In this document: positions 46,718 through 55,397 of the stretch, piece after piece | How positions within the stretch are numbered: position 1 is the first letter of the stretch | Layout: every line of letters begins with the position of its first letter | Assembly (NCBI RefSeq): GCF_012290005.1 | Contig: NZ_JAAXMS010000004.1 | Location: 62,001 to 126,000, forward strand | Length of the DNA: 64,000 bases | Direction: 5' to 3' | Source: Crateriforma spongiae | Lineage (GTDB): Bacteria; Planctomycetota; Planctomycetia; Pirellulales; Pirellulaceae | Translations under genes and position numbers: made by a program | Notes under the pieces: model-generated | The model's input: the letters and a program-made list of their open reading frames with translations, nothing else | The model's database searches: none | Told to the model about the DNA's origin: nothing

Positions 46718-47758
46718 ATGAGTATCGGAATCGGAATCGTCGGCGCCGGAATGATCTCCAACTTTCACGCCAAAGCCATCGCCGACGCGGCGGGCTGTCA
46801 CCTGGCGGCCGTGTGTGATCGCATTCCCGAAGCCGCCACGGCGTTCGCCGAAAAATACGGCTGTAACGGACACGGTTCGATCGAAGCCATGTTGGACGAT
46901 CCCACCGTCGATGCGGTCGCGGTCTGCACGCCCAGCGGCGCGCACTTGGACCCGGCCCTTGCGGCCGCCGCGGCGGGCAAGCACGTGATCGTTGAAAAGC
47001 CGCTGGAGATCACCACCGAACGCTGCGACCAAATCATTCAAGCGTGCGAAAAGGCCGGCACCAAGTTAGTCGTGACCTTCCAAAGTCGTTTTCATCAGTC
47101 CAGTCTGCTGATGAAAAAAGCCGTGGAAGATGGCCGATTCGGGACCGTTACCATGGGCGACGCTTATGTGAAGTGGTTCCGCAGCCAAGAGTATTACGAC
47201 AGCGGCGCTTGGCGTGGCACGTGGGCGCTGGACGGTGGCGGCGCGTTGATGAACCAAGCCATCCACAGTGTCGACTTGTTGGTCTGGCTGATGGGCGACG
47301 TCGAAGAAATCAGCGCGATGACCGGCACACTGACACACGAACGAATCGAAGTGGAAGACGTCGCGGTCGCCACGTTGAAGTTCAAGTCGGGGGCCTTGGG
47401 CGTGATCGAAGCCACCACGACGGCGTATCCCGGTGCGCTGAAGCGGATTGAAATCGCCGGCAGCAACGGATCGGCCGTGTTGGAAGAAGAAGACCTGATC
47501 CAGTGGGACTTTGCGGACGAAACCGACGCGGACCGTCAGATCCGTGATTCAATGCAAGGCAAAACCGAATCCGGCGGCGGTGCGGCCGACCCATCGGCGA
47601 TCGACCACAAGGGACACACGAAGGTCTATGAAGAATTGGCGGCGTCGATCGCAGAGAACCGGATGCCGTCGATCAGCGGGCACGAAGGTCGTCGCAGCGT
47701 CGAAGTGATCCGCGCGATCTACGAATCGGCTCAGTCCGGTCAACGCGTCAAGCTGTAA
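46718..47758 (+). CDS. Gfo/Idh/MocA-family oxidoreductase
   Basis: 346 residues from ATG 46718 (MSIGIGIVGAGMISNFHAKA). N-terminal Rossmann fold with GIVGAGMIS binding NAD(P), VDAVAVCTPSGAHLDPALAAAAAGKHVIVEKPLEIT (the EKP lysine is the conserved catalytic/cofactor residue; core KHVIVEKP), then the C-terminal beta-sheet domain with DGGGALMNQAIHSVDLLVWLMG holding the usual catalytic His. These enzymes oxidise or reduce sugars, inositols or related diols. No Tat signal is present, so it is cytoplasmic, unlike many planctomycete homologues. Followed directly by a copy of the 178-bp repeat array. Confidence 0.9.
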   Translation: MSIGIGIVGAGMISNFHAKAIADAAGCHLAAVCDRIPEAATAFAEKYGCNGHGSIEAMLDDPTVDAVAVCTPSGAHLDPALAAAAAGKHVIVEKPLEITTERCDQIIQACEKAGTKLVVTFQSRFHQSSLLMKKAVEDGRFGTVTMGDAYVKWFRSQEYYDSGAWRGTWALDGGGALMNQAIHSVDLLVWLMGDVEEISAMTGTLTHERIEVEDVAVATLKFKSGALGVIEATTTAYPGALKRIEIAGSNGSAVLEEEDLIQWDFADETDADRQIRDSMQGKTESGGGAADPSAIDHKGHTKVYEELAASIAENRMPSISGHEGRRSVEVIRAIYESAQSGQRVKL

Positions 47759-47780
47759 GCGACCGTCCAGACGATAGCCC

Positions 47781-48097
47781 ACAAAGTCGCCTTTCGCTCC
47801 GCCGAAAGTAGCGCTCGGAATCACCCTCCCCGGAATCTCGTTCCTCGATTCCGACCCTCCCGCGGTGCGGGAGGGTGAAGTTGGTGCTGGGCTGGATGTC
47901 TAGGCGTCGGGCCTTGCTGGCGAAACAGCCCAAACCCGCGGCTAGCGCCTTGCGGCTCACAAAGTCGCCTTTCGCTCCGCCGAAAGTAGCGCTCGCCGAA
48001 TCGGGTTCAGGCCAGTTGCCGAAACATCCCAAACCCGCGGCTAGCGCCCTGCGGCTCACAAAGTCGCCTTTCGCTCCGCCGAAAGTAGCGCTCGCCT
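47781..48097. repeat. Array 2 of the dispersed tandem repeat (one full, one shortened, one partial unit)
   Basis: Unit starts (CGCCTTTCGCTCCGCCGAAAG) at 47788, 47966 and 48065. The first unit is 178 bp, and the second only 99 bp because the two-hairpin block is missing. The third ends after GAAAGTAGCG. Sequence type GTTGGTGCTGGGCTGGAT..GGCGAAACA, shared with array 3 rather than array 1. Begins 30 bp after the oxidoreductase stop. Confidence 0.93.
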
Positions 48098-48322
48098 CCT
48101 GCCGATCTCGCACGCCGATCTGACTGGGCCTGGGCAGGCGATGGTGCCGCAACTTCGCTTGGGGTTGCTCGCTTGTTGACAGCTTGAGTGTCTGCGAAAG
48201 TGTGCGTTTGATCTCCGCGGGCGGATCCCAAGCCGGCGGCACAATGGGATATATTGACGATCCGCTGCCAATGCACGGAACGCCCCAGGAAGCCCCCACC
48301 ACAGGAAGACGACTGAGAAACG

Positions 48323-48883
48323 ATGAGCACCGACGAGATTTTGATGGACGCCGAAGAACGCATGGAAAAGGCGGTCTCCGTGCTGGGCAACAACCTTTCG
48401 GGCATTCGCACCGGCCGGGCCACCCCTGGCTTGGTCGATTCGCTGAAGGTCGAGGTGTACGGTTCGCAAACGCCATTGAAGCAGTTGGCGTCGATCGGTG
48501 TTCCCGAGCCACAGCAGATCTTGATCCGTCCCTACGATGCCGGGACGATCAAAGAAATCGAAAAAGCGATCGTCGCGGGCGAACTGGGCCTGAATCCGCA
48601 AAGCGACGGCCGCGTCGTGCGGTTGAACGTCCCGCCGTTGTCGACCGAAGTCCGCAAGAAAATGGTCTCTCGGATCAAAGAGTTGGCCGAAGAAGCCAAG
48701 ATTTCGATCCGAAATATTCGCCGTGATGCCAACAAAGCGGCTGATCAGGGCGAAAAGGATAAGGTCATGACCGAGGACGATCGTGACAAGCTGAAAGATG
48801 ACGTCCAGGAGCTGACCAAGAAGTACGAGGCTCAAGTCAACGACTTGGCCAAAGCCCGCGAATCCGAAGTCCTTGAGGATTAA
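48323..48883 (+). CDS. frr: Ribosome recycling factor
   Basis: 186 residues from ATG 48323. Two-domain RRF: long helices (EILMDAEERMEKAVSVLGNNLSGIRTGRATPGL, core GIRTGRATPGLVD) and a small beta domain (LKQLASIGVPEPQQILIRPYD), ending VQELTKKYEAQVNDLAKARESEVLE. It splits post-termination ribosomes together with EF-G. Normally it follows pyrH; here it is 16 kb away from rpsB-tsf-pyrH and lies 6-12 bp upstream of a flotillin-like gene on the same strand. Confidence 0.96.
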   Translation: MSTDEILMDAEERMEKAVSVLGNNLSGIRTGRATPGLVDSLKVEVYGSQTPLKQLASIGVPEPQQILIRPYDAGTIKEIEKAIVAGELGLNPQSDGRVVRLNVPPLSTEVRKKMVSRIKELAEEAKISIRNIRRDANKAADQGEKDKVMTEDDRDKLKDDVQELTKKYEAQVNDLAKARESEVLED

Positions 48884-48895
48884 CTCACCGTGTTG

Positions 48896-50038
48896 ATGCC
48901 GCTGGAAACCGTTTCGCCATCTGTGACCCGCTCGCTTGCCGCGATCCCCGGTTTCGACGTGGCATCGATTGTGCCCTCGCAAGCCGTTCTGTTCGAACTG
49001 GCCCAAGTCAACAATTTGACCCGCGGCGCCCTGATCGGTGCCCTGGTCCTGTTTGTCATCTTCATGGTGACCTTGTTTGTCTTCGCCAGCTACTTCGGTC
49101 TGTGGATCCAGTCCCAGTTGACCGGGGCCGGCGTGTCAATGTGGAACTTGATCGGGATGACCTTTCGAAAGGTCAATCCGCGGTCGATCGTCCGCAGCAA
49201 GATCATGGCGACCCAGGCCGGATTGGATGATCCGGAAATGTCGACCGAGGCGATCGAGGCTCATTACTTGGCCGGCGGTAACGTCCAACAAGTCGTGCGT
49301 GCATTGGTGGCCGCTCGGAAAGCGAAAACGATATCGCTGACGTTCCGCGAAGCCACTGCGATCGACTTGGCCGGCCGTGACGTGTTGGAATCGGTTCAGA
49401 CCAGTGTGTATCCCAAAGTCATCGACTGTCCGCCCCGCGGTGCCGCCAAGCCGTCACTGGACGCGGTCGCCAAGGATGGGATTCAGCTGAAGGTCAAAGC
49501 ACGGGTGACCGTGCGGGCCAACTTGCAACAGTTGATCGGTGGTGCGACGGAAGAAACCATCATCGCACGGGTGGGCGAAGGCATCGTCAGCGCGATCGGT
49601 AGCGCCGCGTCGCACAAGAAAGTGTTGGAAAACCCCGACGTGATCAGTAAAGCCGTGTTGGCCAAGCGATTGGACAGCCAAACGGCGTTCGAAATCGTCT
49701 CGATCGATATCGCCGACATCGATGTTGGGGCCAACATCGGGGCTCGTTTGCAAGCCGACCAGGCGGAAGCCGACACACAGGTCGCCCGCGCCAACGCCGA
49801 AAGTAAACGTGCCGCTGCGGTGGCCGAAGAACAGGAAATGCAGGCGAAGATCGAAGAAAGCCGGGCCAAAGTCGTCGAATCCCAGGCTGCCGTACCCGAA
49901 GCGATGGCCGACGCGTTTCGAACCGGCAAGCTGAATATTTTGGATTACTACAAACTGCAAAACGTCAACGCCGACACGGAAATGCGTAAAGCCATCGCCG
50001 GCGGCGGACAACGGGAAACGCCCGAGCAGTACAAATAG
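48896..50038 (+). CDS. floA: Flotillin-like protein FloA
   Basis: 380 residues from ATG 48896 (GTG 48890 possible). One membrane segment at about 43-68 ([27 protein letters not shown]) is followed by the FloA/YqfA family core: [100 protein letters not shown] in outline, then a coiled-coil rich in Ala/Glu ([31 protein letters not shown]). FloA forms membrane microdomains that organise signalling and secretion proteins. It is placed between frr and a coiled-coil protein gene, 23 bp downstream, all on the plus strand. Confidence 0.93.
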   Translation: MPLETVSPSVTRSLAAIPGFDVASIVPSQAVLFELAQVNNLTRGALIGALVLFVIFMVTLFVFASYFGLWIQSQLTGAGVSMWNLIGMTFRKVNPRSIVRSKIMATQAGLDDPEMSTEAIEAHYLAGGNVQQVVRALVAARKAKTISLTFREATAIDLAGRDVLESVQTSVYPKVIDCPPRGAAKPSLDAVAKDGIQLKVKARVTVRANLQQLIGGATEETIIARVGEGIVSAIGSAASHKKVLENPDVISKAVLAKRLDSQTAFEIVSIDIADIDVGANIGARLQADQAEADTQVARANAESKRAAAVAEEQEMQAKIEESRAKVVESQAAVPEAMADAFRTGKLNILDYYKLQNVNADTEMRKAIAGGGQRETPEQYK

Positions 50039-50061
50039 GCTGACCGCCAAGGGGATGTCCG

Positions 50062-50514
50062 ATGGCCGGTGACCTGGAAGACTTTCTGAAACGCGCCGCG
50101 GCGAAACGGCAAGCCAAAGCGGCGGCCGCGCAAAACGCCAACACGCGTCCCACACGGTCCGCGCCGGAGTACACCGACAGTCGCCGCGAACGCCAGATCC
50201 GCGAACTGGATGATTCGGATTTGGTCGACGAAGTGATCGTGGGCGAGGTTGTGGAGACGCCGTCGGATCAGCAGCAGTATCAGGAACGCCGACGTCGGAT
50301 CGAACAGGCCAAGAAACGGGCGGAGAAGATCGCTGCGGAGACGGCCAAGCGGGCCAAAAAGTCGTCCAGCGTCGTCGACACCTCCAGCAATTCCATCGGT
50401 GAGGGCGAAGTGCTGGATCCGGAGCAGCTGATGGCGATGCTGCGTTCGCCGCAGGGCATGCGTCAAGCGATTTTGCTACGCGAGATCTTGGATCGCCCCG
50501 AACACCGTTGGTAG
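50062..50514 (+). CDS. Hydrophilic coiled-coil protein downstream of floA
   Basis: 150 residues from ATG 50062 (MAGDLEDFLKRAAAKRQAKAA). No membrane segment. A basic Ala/Lys-rich helix at the start, an acidic middle (RELDDSDLVDEVIVGEVVE), a charged coiled coil (YQERRRRIEQAKKRAEKIAAETAKRAKK) and a conserved-looking end (EQLMAMLRSPQGMRQAILLREILDRPEHRW). The C-terminal segment looks like a short docking helix. It follows floA by 23 bp, so it may act with the flotillin scaffold, but I know no family for it. The 3' end is followed by repeat array 3. Confidence 0.78.
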   Translation: MAGDLEDFLKRAAAKRQAKAAAAQNANTRPTRSAPEYTDSRRERQIRELDDSDLVDEVIVGEVVETPSDQQQYQERRRRIEQAKKRAEKIAAETAKRAKKSSSVVDTSSNSIGEGEVLDPEQLMAMLRSPQGMRQAILLREILDRPEHRW

Positions 50515-50540
50515 ACAATCCGCCCCAACACGCGTTCGCC

Positions 50541-51349
50541 AAAGTCGCCATTCGCTCCGCCGAAAGTAGCGTGCTGGCAAAGCCCTCCCCGGAATCTCGT
50601 TCCTCGATTCCGACCCTCCCGCGGAGCGGGAGGGTGAAGTTGGTGCTGGGCTGGATTTGTAGGCAACGGGCCTTGTTGGCGAAACAGCCCAAACCCGCGG
50701 CTAGCGCCTTGCGGCTCAGAAAGTCGCCTTTCGCTCCGCCGAAAGTAGCGTTCGGCAGGGTGAAGGTGGTGTTGGGTTGAATCTGCCTGCCTGTTCACCC
50801 TCCCTCCGGGAGGGTCGAGCCTTAGCGAGGGGAGGGCGCGAGTCTTGGAAGAACCCTCCCCGGAATCTCGTTCCTCGATTCCGACCCTCCCGCGGAGCGG
50901 GAGGGTGAAGTTGGTGCTTGGCTGGATTTGTAGGCGTCGGGCCTTGTTGGCGAAACATCCCAAACCTGCGGCTAGCGCCCTGCGGCTCACAACGTCGCCT
51001 TTCGCTCCGCCGAAAGTAGCGTGCTGGCAAAGCCCTCCCCGGAATCTCGTTCCTCGATTCCGACCCTCCCGCGGAGCGGGAGGGTGAAGTTGGTGTTGGG
51101 CTGGATGTGTAGGCGTCGGGCCTTGCTGGCGAAACATCCCAAACCCGCGGCTAGCGCCTTGCGGCTCACAACGTCGCCTTTCGCTCCGCCGAAAGTAGCG
51201 TGCTGGCAAAGCCCTCCCCGGAATCTCGTTCCTCGATTCCGACCCTCCCGCGGAGCGGGAGGGTGAAGGTGGTGTTGGGCTGGATGTGTAGGCGCCGGGC
51301 CTTGTTGGCGGAACATCCCAAACCCGCGTCTAGCGCCTTGTGGCTCACA
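50541..51349. repeat. Array 3 of the dispersed tandem repeat (four units, one with an insertion)
   Basis: Unit starts at 50546, 50725, 50996 and 51175; spacings 179, 271 and 179. The 271-bp unit contains an extra 92-bp or so segment (about 50757-50850) with its own hairpin ACCCTCCC-TCC-GGGAGGGT (50807-50825 region). The array starts 27 bp after the coiled-coil gene stop and ends at the terminator of the DUF1559 gene. Unit sequence matches array 2 far better than array 1. Confidence 0.95.
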
Positions 51350-51385
51350 AAAAAAATCCCTTTCGGTCGGTGGACCGAAAGGGAT
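51349..51385 (-). terminator. Intrinsic terminator of the DUF1559 gene
   Basis: ATCCCTTTCGGT (51356-51367) pairs perfectly with ACCGAAAGGGAT (51374-51385) around a 6-nt loop. On the minus strand the stem is followed by eight T, and it starts 28 bp after the stop codon at 51414. Confidence 0.93.
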
Positions 51386-51413
51386 CGTCGTTTGGCGGGA
51401 AAGGTCGCAAACC

Positions 51414-52586
51414 CTACAGGGATTGTCCCCTCGGAATGAACTCGTTGAACGGCACGTCGCTGCTCTTGCCGCGAGTCGTCATGTAGGCCTGATAGACGCG
51501 ATAGTCGATGCCTTCGGCGATGAATCGTACGGTACCGTCGGCAAATCCCATCTGAACGCCGTCGACGTGAGCCGATGAGGGGCGAGCCAGTTGGGCGGCG
51601 CGGATCAGGTTTTGAGCGTTGCGAACTTTCGGCATTTCGATGTTGAACTTGTCGCCGCTTTGATCGCCGCCGTTGATCTTCAAGATCGAATTGGCACCGT
51701 TCAGCGAGATCGCACCCGGGAAATTGGTCGGGTTATCATCCGCATACCAGTACACCATGCCGTTGGTGTATCGGCTGAACGGGTCGTATTCCAAGCTTGC
51801 GTTGGTCAGATCGGTTTGGCCCATCAAGCCGGCACGGTGCCAGGGCATCGCTTGCAGATTTTCGCTGAACAGAACCGTGTTTCCCGCACCATCCTTGAAG
51901 TCGTCCATGCGGACACGGTCGCCGGTGGCGGCGTTGGTCGCGCCGGCAAACTTGTTGGTGAAGACGCCGTTGGCACGCTCTTGCGAGCTGGCGAAGGTCG
52001 CCGCCGGGCCGTTGGCATTGGTGTGCGCGACGTTGACGAAGTTGCCTTGCAGGTCTTGGGGATGGAAACCGTTGTTGCTGATGTAGCTGTTACGGCCCAG
52101 GTCGCCCACGATGACGGGACTGCTGGGGCACTGGAAAATCGGCAGGTTCGGGGCCGCGCTGGCGGTGTAACCTTCGCCCGATTCGCCGGTGGACGACGGG
52201 TTTTCGGGGCTGCCGGGACCAATGACCGGGTACTTGTCCTCGTTCCACACTTCATAAATCGGTTGGCCGTCCAGGTAAGGCAACAAGCCGACCGCCCAAG
52301 TGCCGACCTTTTGGTGGGCCGGGCTGGCGCCCGCATCCGGATCACTGGGGTTCACGCCGCCGGCGAAGTCACCGAACTTCATGCACCAGCCGGGCATTTC
52401 GCCCTTGTTGTTTTCGTATTGGATCGCGGCGAGAGCCAAGTTTTTGACCTGGTTTCCGCATTGGGCCAGACGGGCGGCTTCACGGGCCGATTGGACGGCG
52501 GGCAGCAACAGGCCGGCCAAGACGCCGATGATGGTGATCACCACCAGCAGTTCCACCAGGGTAAATCCGGTGCGTTTAAGGTTCAT
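51414..52586 (-). CDS. DUF1559 protein with type IV pilin-like leader
   Basis: 390 residues from ATG 52586. The N-terminus MNLKRTGFTLVELLVVITII is a class III signal: positively charged leader, Gly before Phe-Thr-Leu-Val-Glu, then a long hydrophobic helix (GVLAGLLLPAVQSARE). The C-terminal DUF1559 part has LLPYLDGQPIYEVWNE, NTVLFSENLQAMPW and the closing motif SSAHVDGVQMGFADGTVRFI. This family is enormously expanded in Planctomycetes as pseudopilin-like surface proteins; the real function is unknown. A prepilin peptidase suited to cut the leader is at 26138. It ends at a perfect terminator. Confidence 0.95.
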   Translation of the reverse strand: MNLKRTGFTLVELLVVITIIGVLAGLLLPAVQSAREAARLAQCGNQVKNLALAAIQYENNKGEMPGWCMKFGDFAGGVNPSDPDAGASPAHQKVGTWAVGLLPYLDGQPIYEVWNEDKYPVIGPGSPENPSSTGESGEGYTASAAPNLPIFQCPSSPVIVGDLGRNSYISNNGFHPQDLQGNFVNVAHTNANGPAATFASSQERANGVFTNKFAGATNAATGDRVRMDDFKDGAGNTVLFSENLQAMPWHRAGLMGQTDLTNASLEYDPFSRYTNGMVYWYADDNPTNFPGAISLNGANSILKINGGDQSGDKFNIEMPKVRNAQNLIRAAQLARPSSAHVDGVQMGFADGTVRFIAEGIDYRVYQAYMTTRGKSSDVPFNEFIPRGQSL

Positions 52587-52959
52587 GGGGGCGCTTCCAG
52601 CAAGAGAAGGGGCGAGGAAAGAGGCGAGCGCCGAATCCGGACCTGCCGTATCGTCGAGCTCTGCCAGCATTATCACCGATATCGCCTTTGGGTGCAAATA
52701 TTGCCCTCCATCAATCCCTTAAGGATTTCTGGCGATTCGTCGATTTGATCGCTCCGAGCTTGATCGAAATGACGACACTGCGGATCATCACGCCCTGAGC
52801 CGTCAGATCTTGCCGAATCCGGCCAAACCTGACACACCGACCCCATGAATGCGTCTTGTGAAGTAATTAACCTGAGGAACGCATGAAGGTCTCGCAAACA
52901 TTCGCCATTGGCCGGCCTTTTTCATCTCTGCCGCGCACCTTGCTGATCTGTTCACTGAT
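52587..52959. other. Intergenic region between divergent genes
   Basis: About 370 bp between the DUF1559 gene (minus) and the NifS-like gene (plus). No repeat, RNA or clear promoter pair was recognised. Confidence 0.4.
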
Positions 52960-54081
52960 TTGATTTACCTGGATTTCAACCGGACCACGCCCATCGCGCC
53001 GTCGGTTTTGGAAGCGATGCAGCCCTTTTGGGCCGAGCATTTCATGTTGCCGGGCCAGGAGCATCCGCAGGCCCAAGCGGTCGGGGAGGCGGTCGAGCAC
53101 GCTCGTGAATGTGTCGCGATTTTGGCCGGATGTGATCCGTTTGAGGTCGTTTTCACCAGCGGCGGCACCGAAGCCAATAATTTGGGTGTTTTGGGCGTCG
53201 CCGGCGATCATCCGGCGGGACACTTGCTGATCAGCGCGGTGGAACATGACGCCGTGACGATGACCAGCGAAAAGCTGGAACAACGCGGATGGGACGTCGA
53301 AGTGGTGCCCTGTGACGGCAGCGGCTGGGTCGACCCGGACGAGGTGCAGCAGCGAATTCGACCAGGCCAAACGCGGCTGGTTTGTGTGCAACTGGCCAAT
53401 GCGACCACCGGCGTCGTCCAGTCGGTCCGCGAAATCGCCGATCGATGTCACAATCATGGTGTCCCGCTGCACTGCGACGGCGTCCAAGCTTTCGGAAAAA
53501 TGCCGGTCGATGTTGTCCAGTTGCGGGCCGACACCGTCTCCATCTCGGGGCACCGGATGTACGGGCCCAAGGGGGTCGGGGCGTTGTATGTCCGCCGTGG
53601 GCTGGACCTTTCCCCGATGATGTTCGGCGATCCGCGAGAAATGGGACTGCGTCCGGGCAGCGAGAATATCCCGTCGCTGATTGGGCTGGGAGCCGCTTCG
53701 AATTTAGCCGCCCGATGCTGTGTCGACGCGGCGAATAACCTGTCGGAGCTCCGTGATCGGTTCGTCGCGGGGCTGCAATCGGCGATGCCGGACGTGATGT
53801 CGGTGGTTGCCGAAGACGCCGAACGGTTGCCCAACACGGTGTCGGTCCAGCTGAATGCCAACGCCAAAGCGGTCCAGAGGATCGCTCGGACACTGGTCAT
53901 CGCGACCGCACGTAGCGAATCGCCGCCCGACGAGATGACTCGAGCTTTGAAAGCCATTGGGTGCAGCGATAGCGAGGTCAACCGGACGCTGAGGATCAGT
54001 CTGGGGTGGACGACCAGCCGCGACCAAATCGACCGCGCGGTGGATTTGTTGGCCGAAGCGGCCGACACCTGTGCGGCTTAA
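52960..54081 (+). CDS. Cysteine desulfurase (NifS/IscS) homologue lacking PLP lysine and catalytic cysteine
   Basis: 373 residues from TTG 52960, the only usable start after an in-frame stop. The fold-type-I aminotransferase pattern of class V is clear throughout: MIYLDFNRTTPIAPSVLEAM, VVFTSGGTEANNLGVLG, SAVEHDAVTMTSEKLE, VQLANATTGVVQSVREIA, PLHCDGVQAFGKMPVDVV, ISGHRMYGPKGVGALYVRR and GLRPGSENIPSLIGLG. In active IscS the Schiff-base Lys lies in SGHK; here residue 199 is Arg (codon CGG at 53554). The active-site Cys loop (SSGSACTSAS in IscS) is IATARSESPP here, with no Cys. His, Asp and Gln that contact PLP are kept. Either a degenerate enzyme with a structural or regulatory role, or one with changed chemistry; it should not be annotated as a working desulfurase. 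Confidence 0.88.
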   Translation: MIYLDFNRTTPIAPSVLEAMQPFWAEHFMLPGQEHPQAQAVGEAVEHARECVAILAGCDPFEVVFTSGGTEANNLGVLGVAGDHPAGHLLISAVEHDAVTMTSEKLEQRGWDVEVVPCDGSGWVDPDEVQQRIRPGQTRLVCVQLANATTGVVQSVREIADRCHNHGVPLHCDGVQAFGKMPVDVVQLRADTVSISGHRMYGPKGVGALYVRRGLDLSPMMFGDPREMGLRPGSENIPSLIGLGAASNLAARCCVDAANNLSELRDRFVAGLQSAMPDVMSVVAEDAERLPNTVSVQLNANAKAVQRIARTLVIATARSESPPDEMTRALKAIGCSDSEVNRTLRISLGWTTSRDQIDRAVDLLAEAADTCAA

Positions 54082-54240
54082 GGCCGGGCAGGTGGGCGGG
54101 ATGACAGGTGGACGCGATGACATGCAGACGGGGGCAGAGTCTGCGGCCCTGCACAGGTCTTGCTGCGAACGGGCGAATCTTCTATTTCGGACCATACCTT
54201 CCTTCCCCAGATTGCATTTCCCGCCCGAATTCGCATTGGC

Positions 54241-55332
54241 ATGTCCACCTTTCGACGACGTCGAACTTGCAACCCTGATCGCCGTGGCGGTCGGCTTGGC
54301 TGGTGGATTTTCGGCATCCTGACCGTCGCAACGTTCGGATGCGGCACCACCCGTGATTACCAGGCGACGGAACAACTGGTCCTCAGCGACGCCGTCGATC
54401 GCAGCGTATCGACCATCGATTTCCGGCCGCTCAGCGGACAAAAAGTCTATCTGGACACCAGCTATTTGCGGTCGGTCAAAGGGGCCGATTTCGTCAACGC
54501 CGACTATGTCACCAGTTCGCTGCGTCAGCAGATCGTTGCGGCAGGCTGTCTGATGCAGGATTCGGCCAACGAAGCGGACTTGATCATCGAAGCCCGCATC
54601 GGGACCCTGGGATCCGACGATCATCGGATGACGTACGGGGTTCCGGAAAACAATGTGCTGTCCAGCGCCGCGTCGTTGGTGTCCAGTGCGCCGGCGGTTC
54701 CGACGCTGCCCGAAATCAGCGTCGCGCGACGCGAAGCCCGCGAGGGGGCGGCGAAGATTGCCGCCTTTGCGTACGATCGCAAGACCCGCAAAGCGGTGTG
54801 GCAATCTGGAATCCGACAATCCTCGGCGACCGCACGAGACACTTGGGTGCTGGGCGTCGGTCCGTTCCAAAGTGGCACGATCCGCGACGACACGAAGCTG
54901 GCCGGCAGCAAGCTGATCCGTTTCGGCAGACGCCACCACAAAGGGGCTGGTCCGGAGATGTTTGATCGGCCTCCGGTGGACTACACCGCCGAAGTCCGCT
55001 TTGACGACGGTTGGCCCGCGCTGGACCCCAATCACAGTGGGGTGGAAATGATCGCTGGTGATGCGTCCAAAGCGGAGCCAATTGAGGCCGCGGAAAAGGA
55101 GGCGATGGTGAAGATGGTTTCGGCCAAGTCGCCGTCTGAAAAAACGCCTGCCGAAAAAACAGCGAACGCGAAGTCGGGCAAGTCATCCGGTGGGGCGACG
55201 TCGAATGCGCCCGCCAAGTCGGCGAAAAAAGCGGGGCCTGGCGATCAACCCAAGCCGCCGTCGGGGGCTTCGGAGCCGACCGTTCGTCCGCGTCGTGGGC
55301 AAGTCATTCAGGCCGGACCGACCGGCGGCTGA
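54241..55332 (+). CDS. Lipoprotein of unknown function (DUF6655-like)
   Basis: 363 residues from ATG 54241. Arg-rich start, hydrophobic helix and lipobox (GWWIFGILTVATFGCGTT), so Cys near residue 34 is the likely lipidation site. The folded part (about 40-260: EQLVLSDAVDRSVSTIDFRPLSG, KVYLDTSYLRSVKGADFVNADYVTSSLRQQI in outline, EADLIIEARIGTLGSDDHRMTYG, KAVWQSGIRQS, LGVGPFQSGT) matches my recollection of the planctomycete family DUF6655, but I cannot check this. The last 100 residues are Lys/Ala/Ser/Pro-rich and disordered. Function unknown. It follows the NifS-like gene on the same strand by about 160 bp. Confidence 0.8.
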   Translation: MSTFRRRRTCNPDRRGGRLGWWIFGILTVATFGCGTTRDYQATEQLVLSDAVDRSVSTIDFRPLSGQKVYLDTSYLRSVKGADFVNADYVTSSLRQQIVAAGCLMQDSANEADLIIEARIGTLGSDDHRMTYGVPENNVLSSAASLVSSAPAVPTLPEISVARREAREGAAKIAAFAYDRKTRKAVWQSGIRQSSATARDTWVLGVGPFQSGTIRDDTKLAGSKLIRFGRRHHKGAGPEMFDRPPVDYTAEVRFDDGWPALDPNHSGVEMIAGDASKAEPIEAAEKEAMVKMVSAKSPSEKTPAEKTANAKSGKSSGGATSNAPAKSAKKAGPGDQPKPPSGASEPTVRPRRGQVIQAGPTGG

Positions 55333-55397
55333 TCTGTTTCGCCGATTCGTCTAGTCTGTTTCTGCGGCGTCGGCGTGACGATCCGGCCCGTGATCCA

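Noticed and set aside
48176-48204. TTGACA box upstream of frr as a promoter
   Set aside because: The -10 position 17 bp further reads AGTGTG, which is too far from TATAAT.
53704-55035. 443-codon minus-strand frame opposite the NifS-like gene and lipoprotein gene
   Set aside because: Antisense to two better-supported genes and without motifs.
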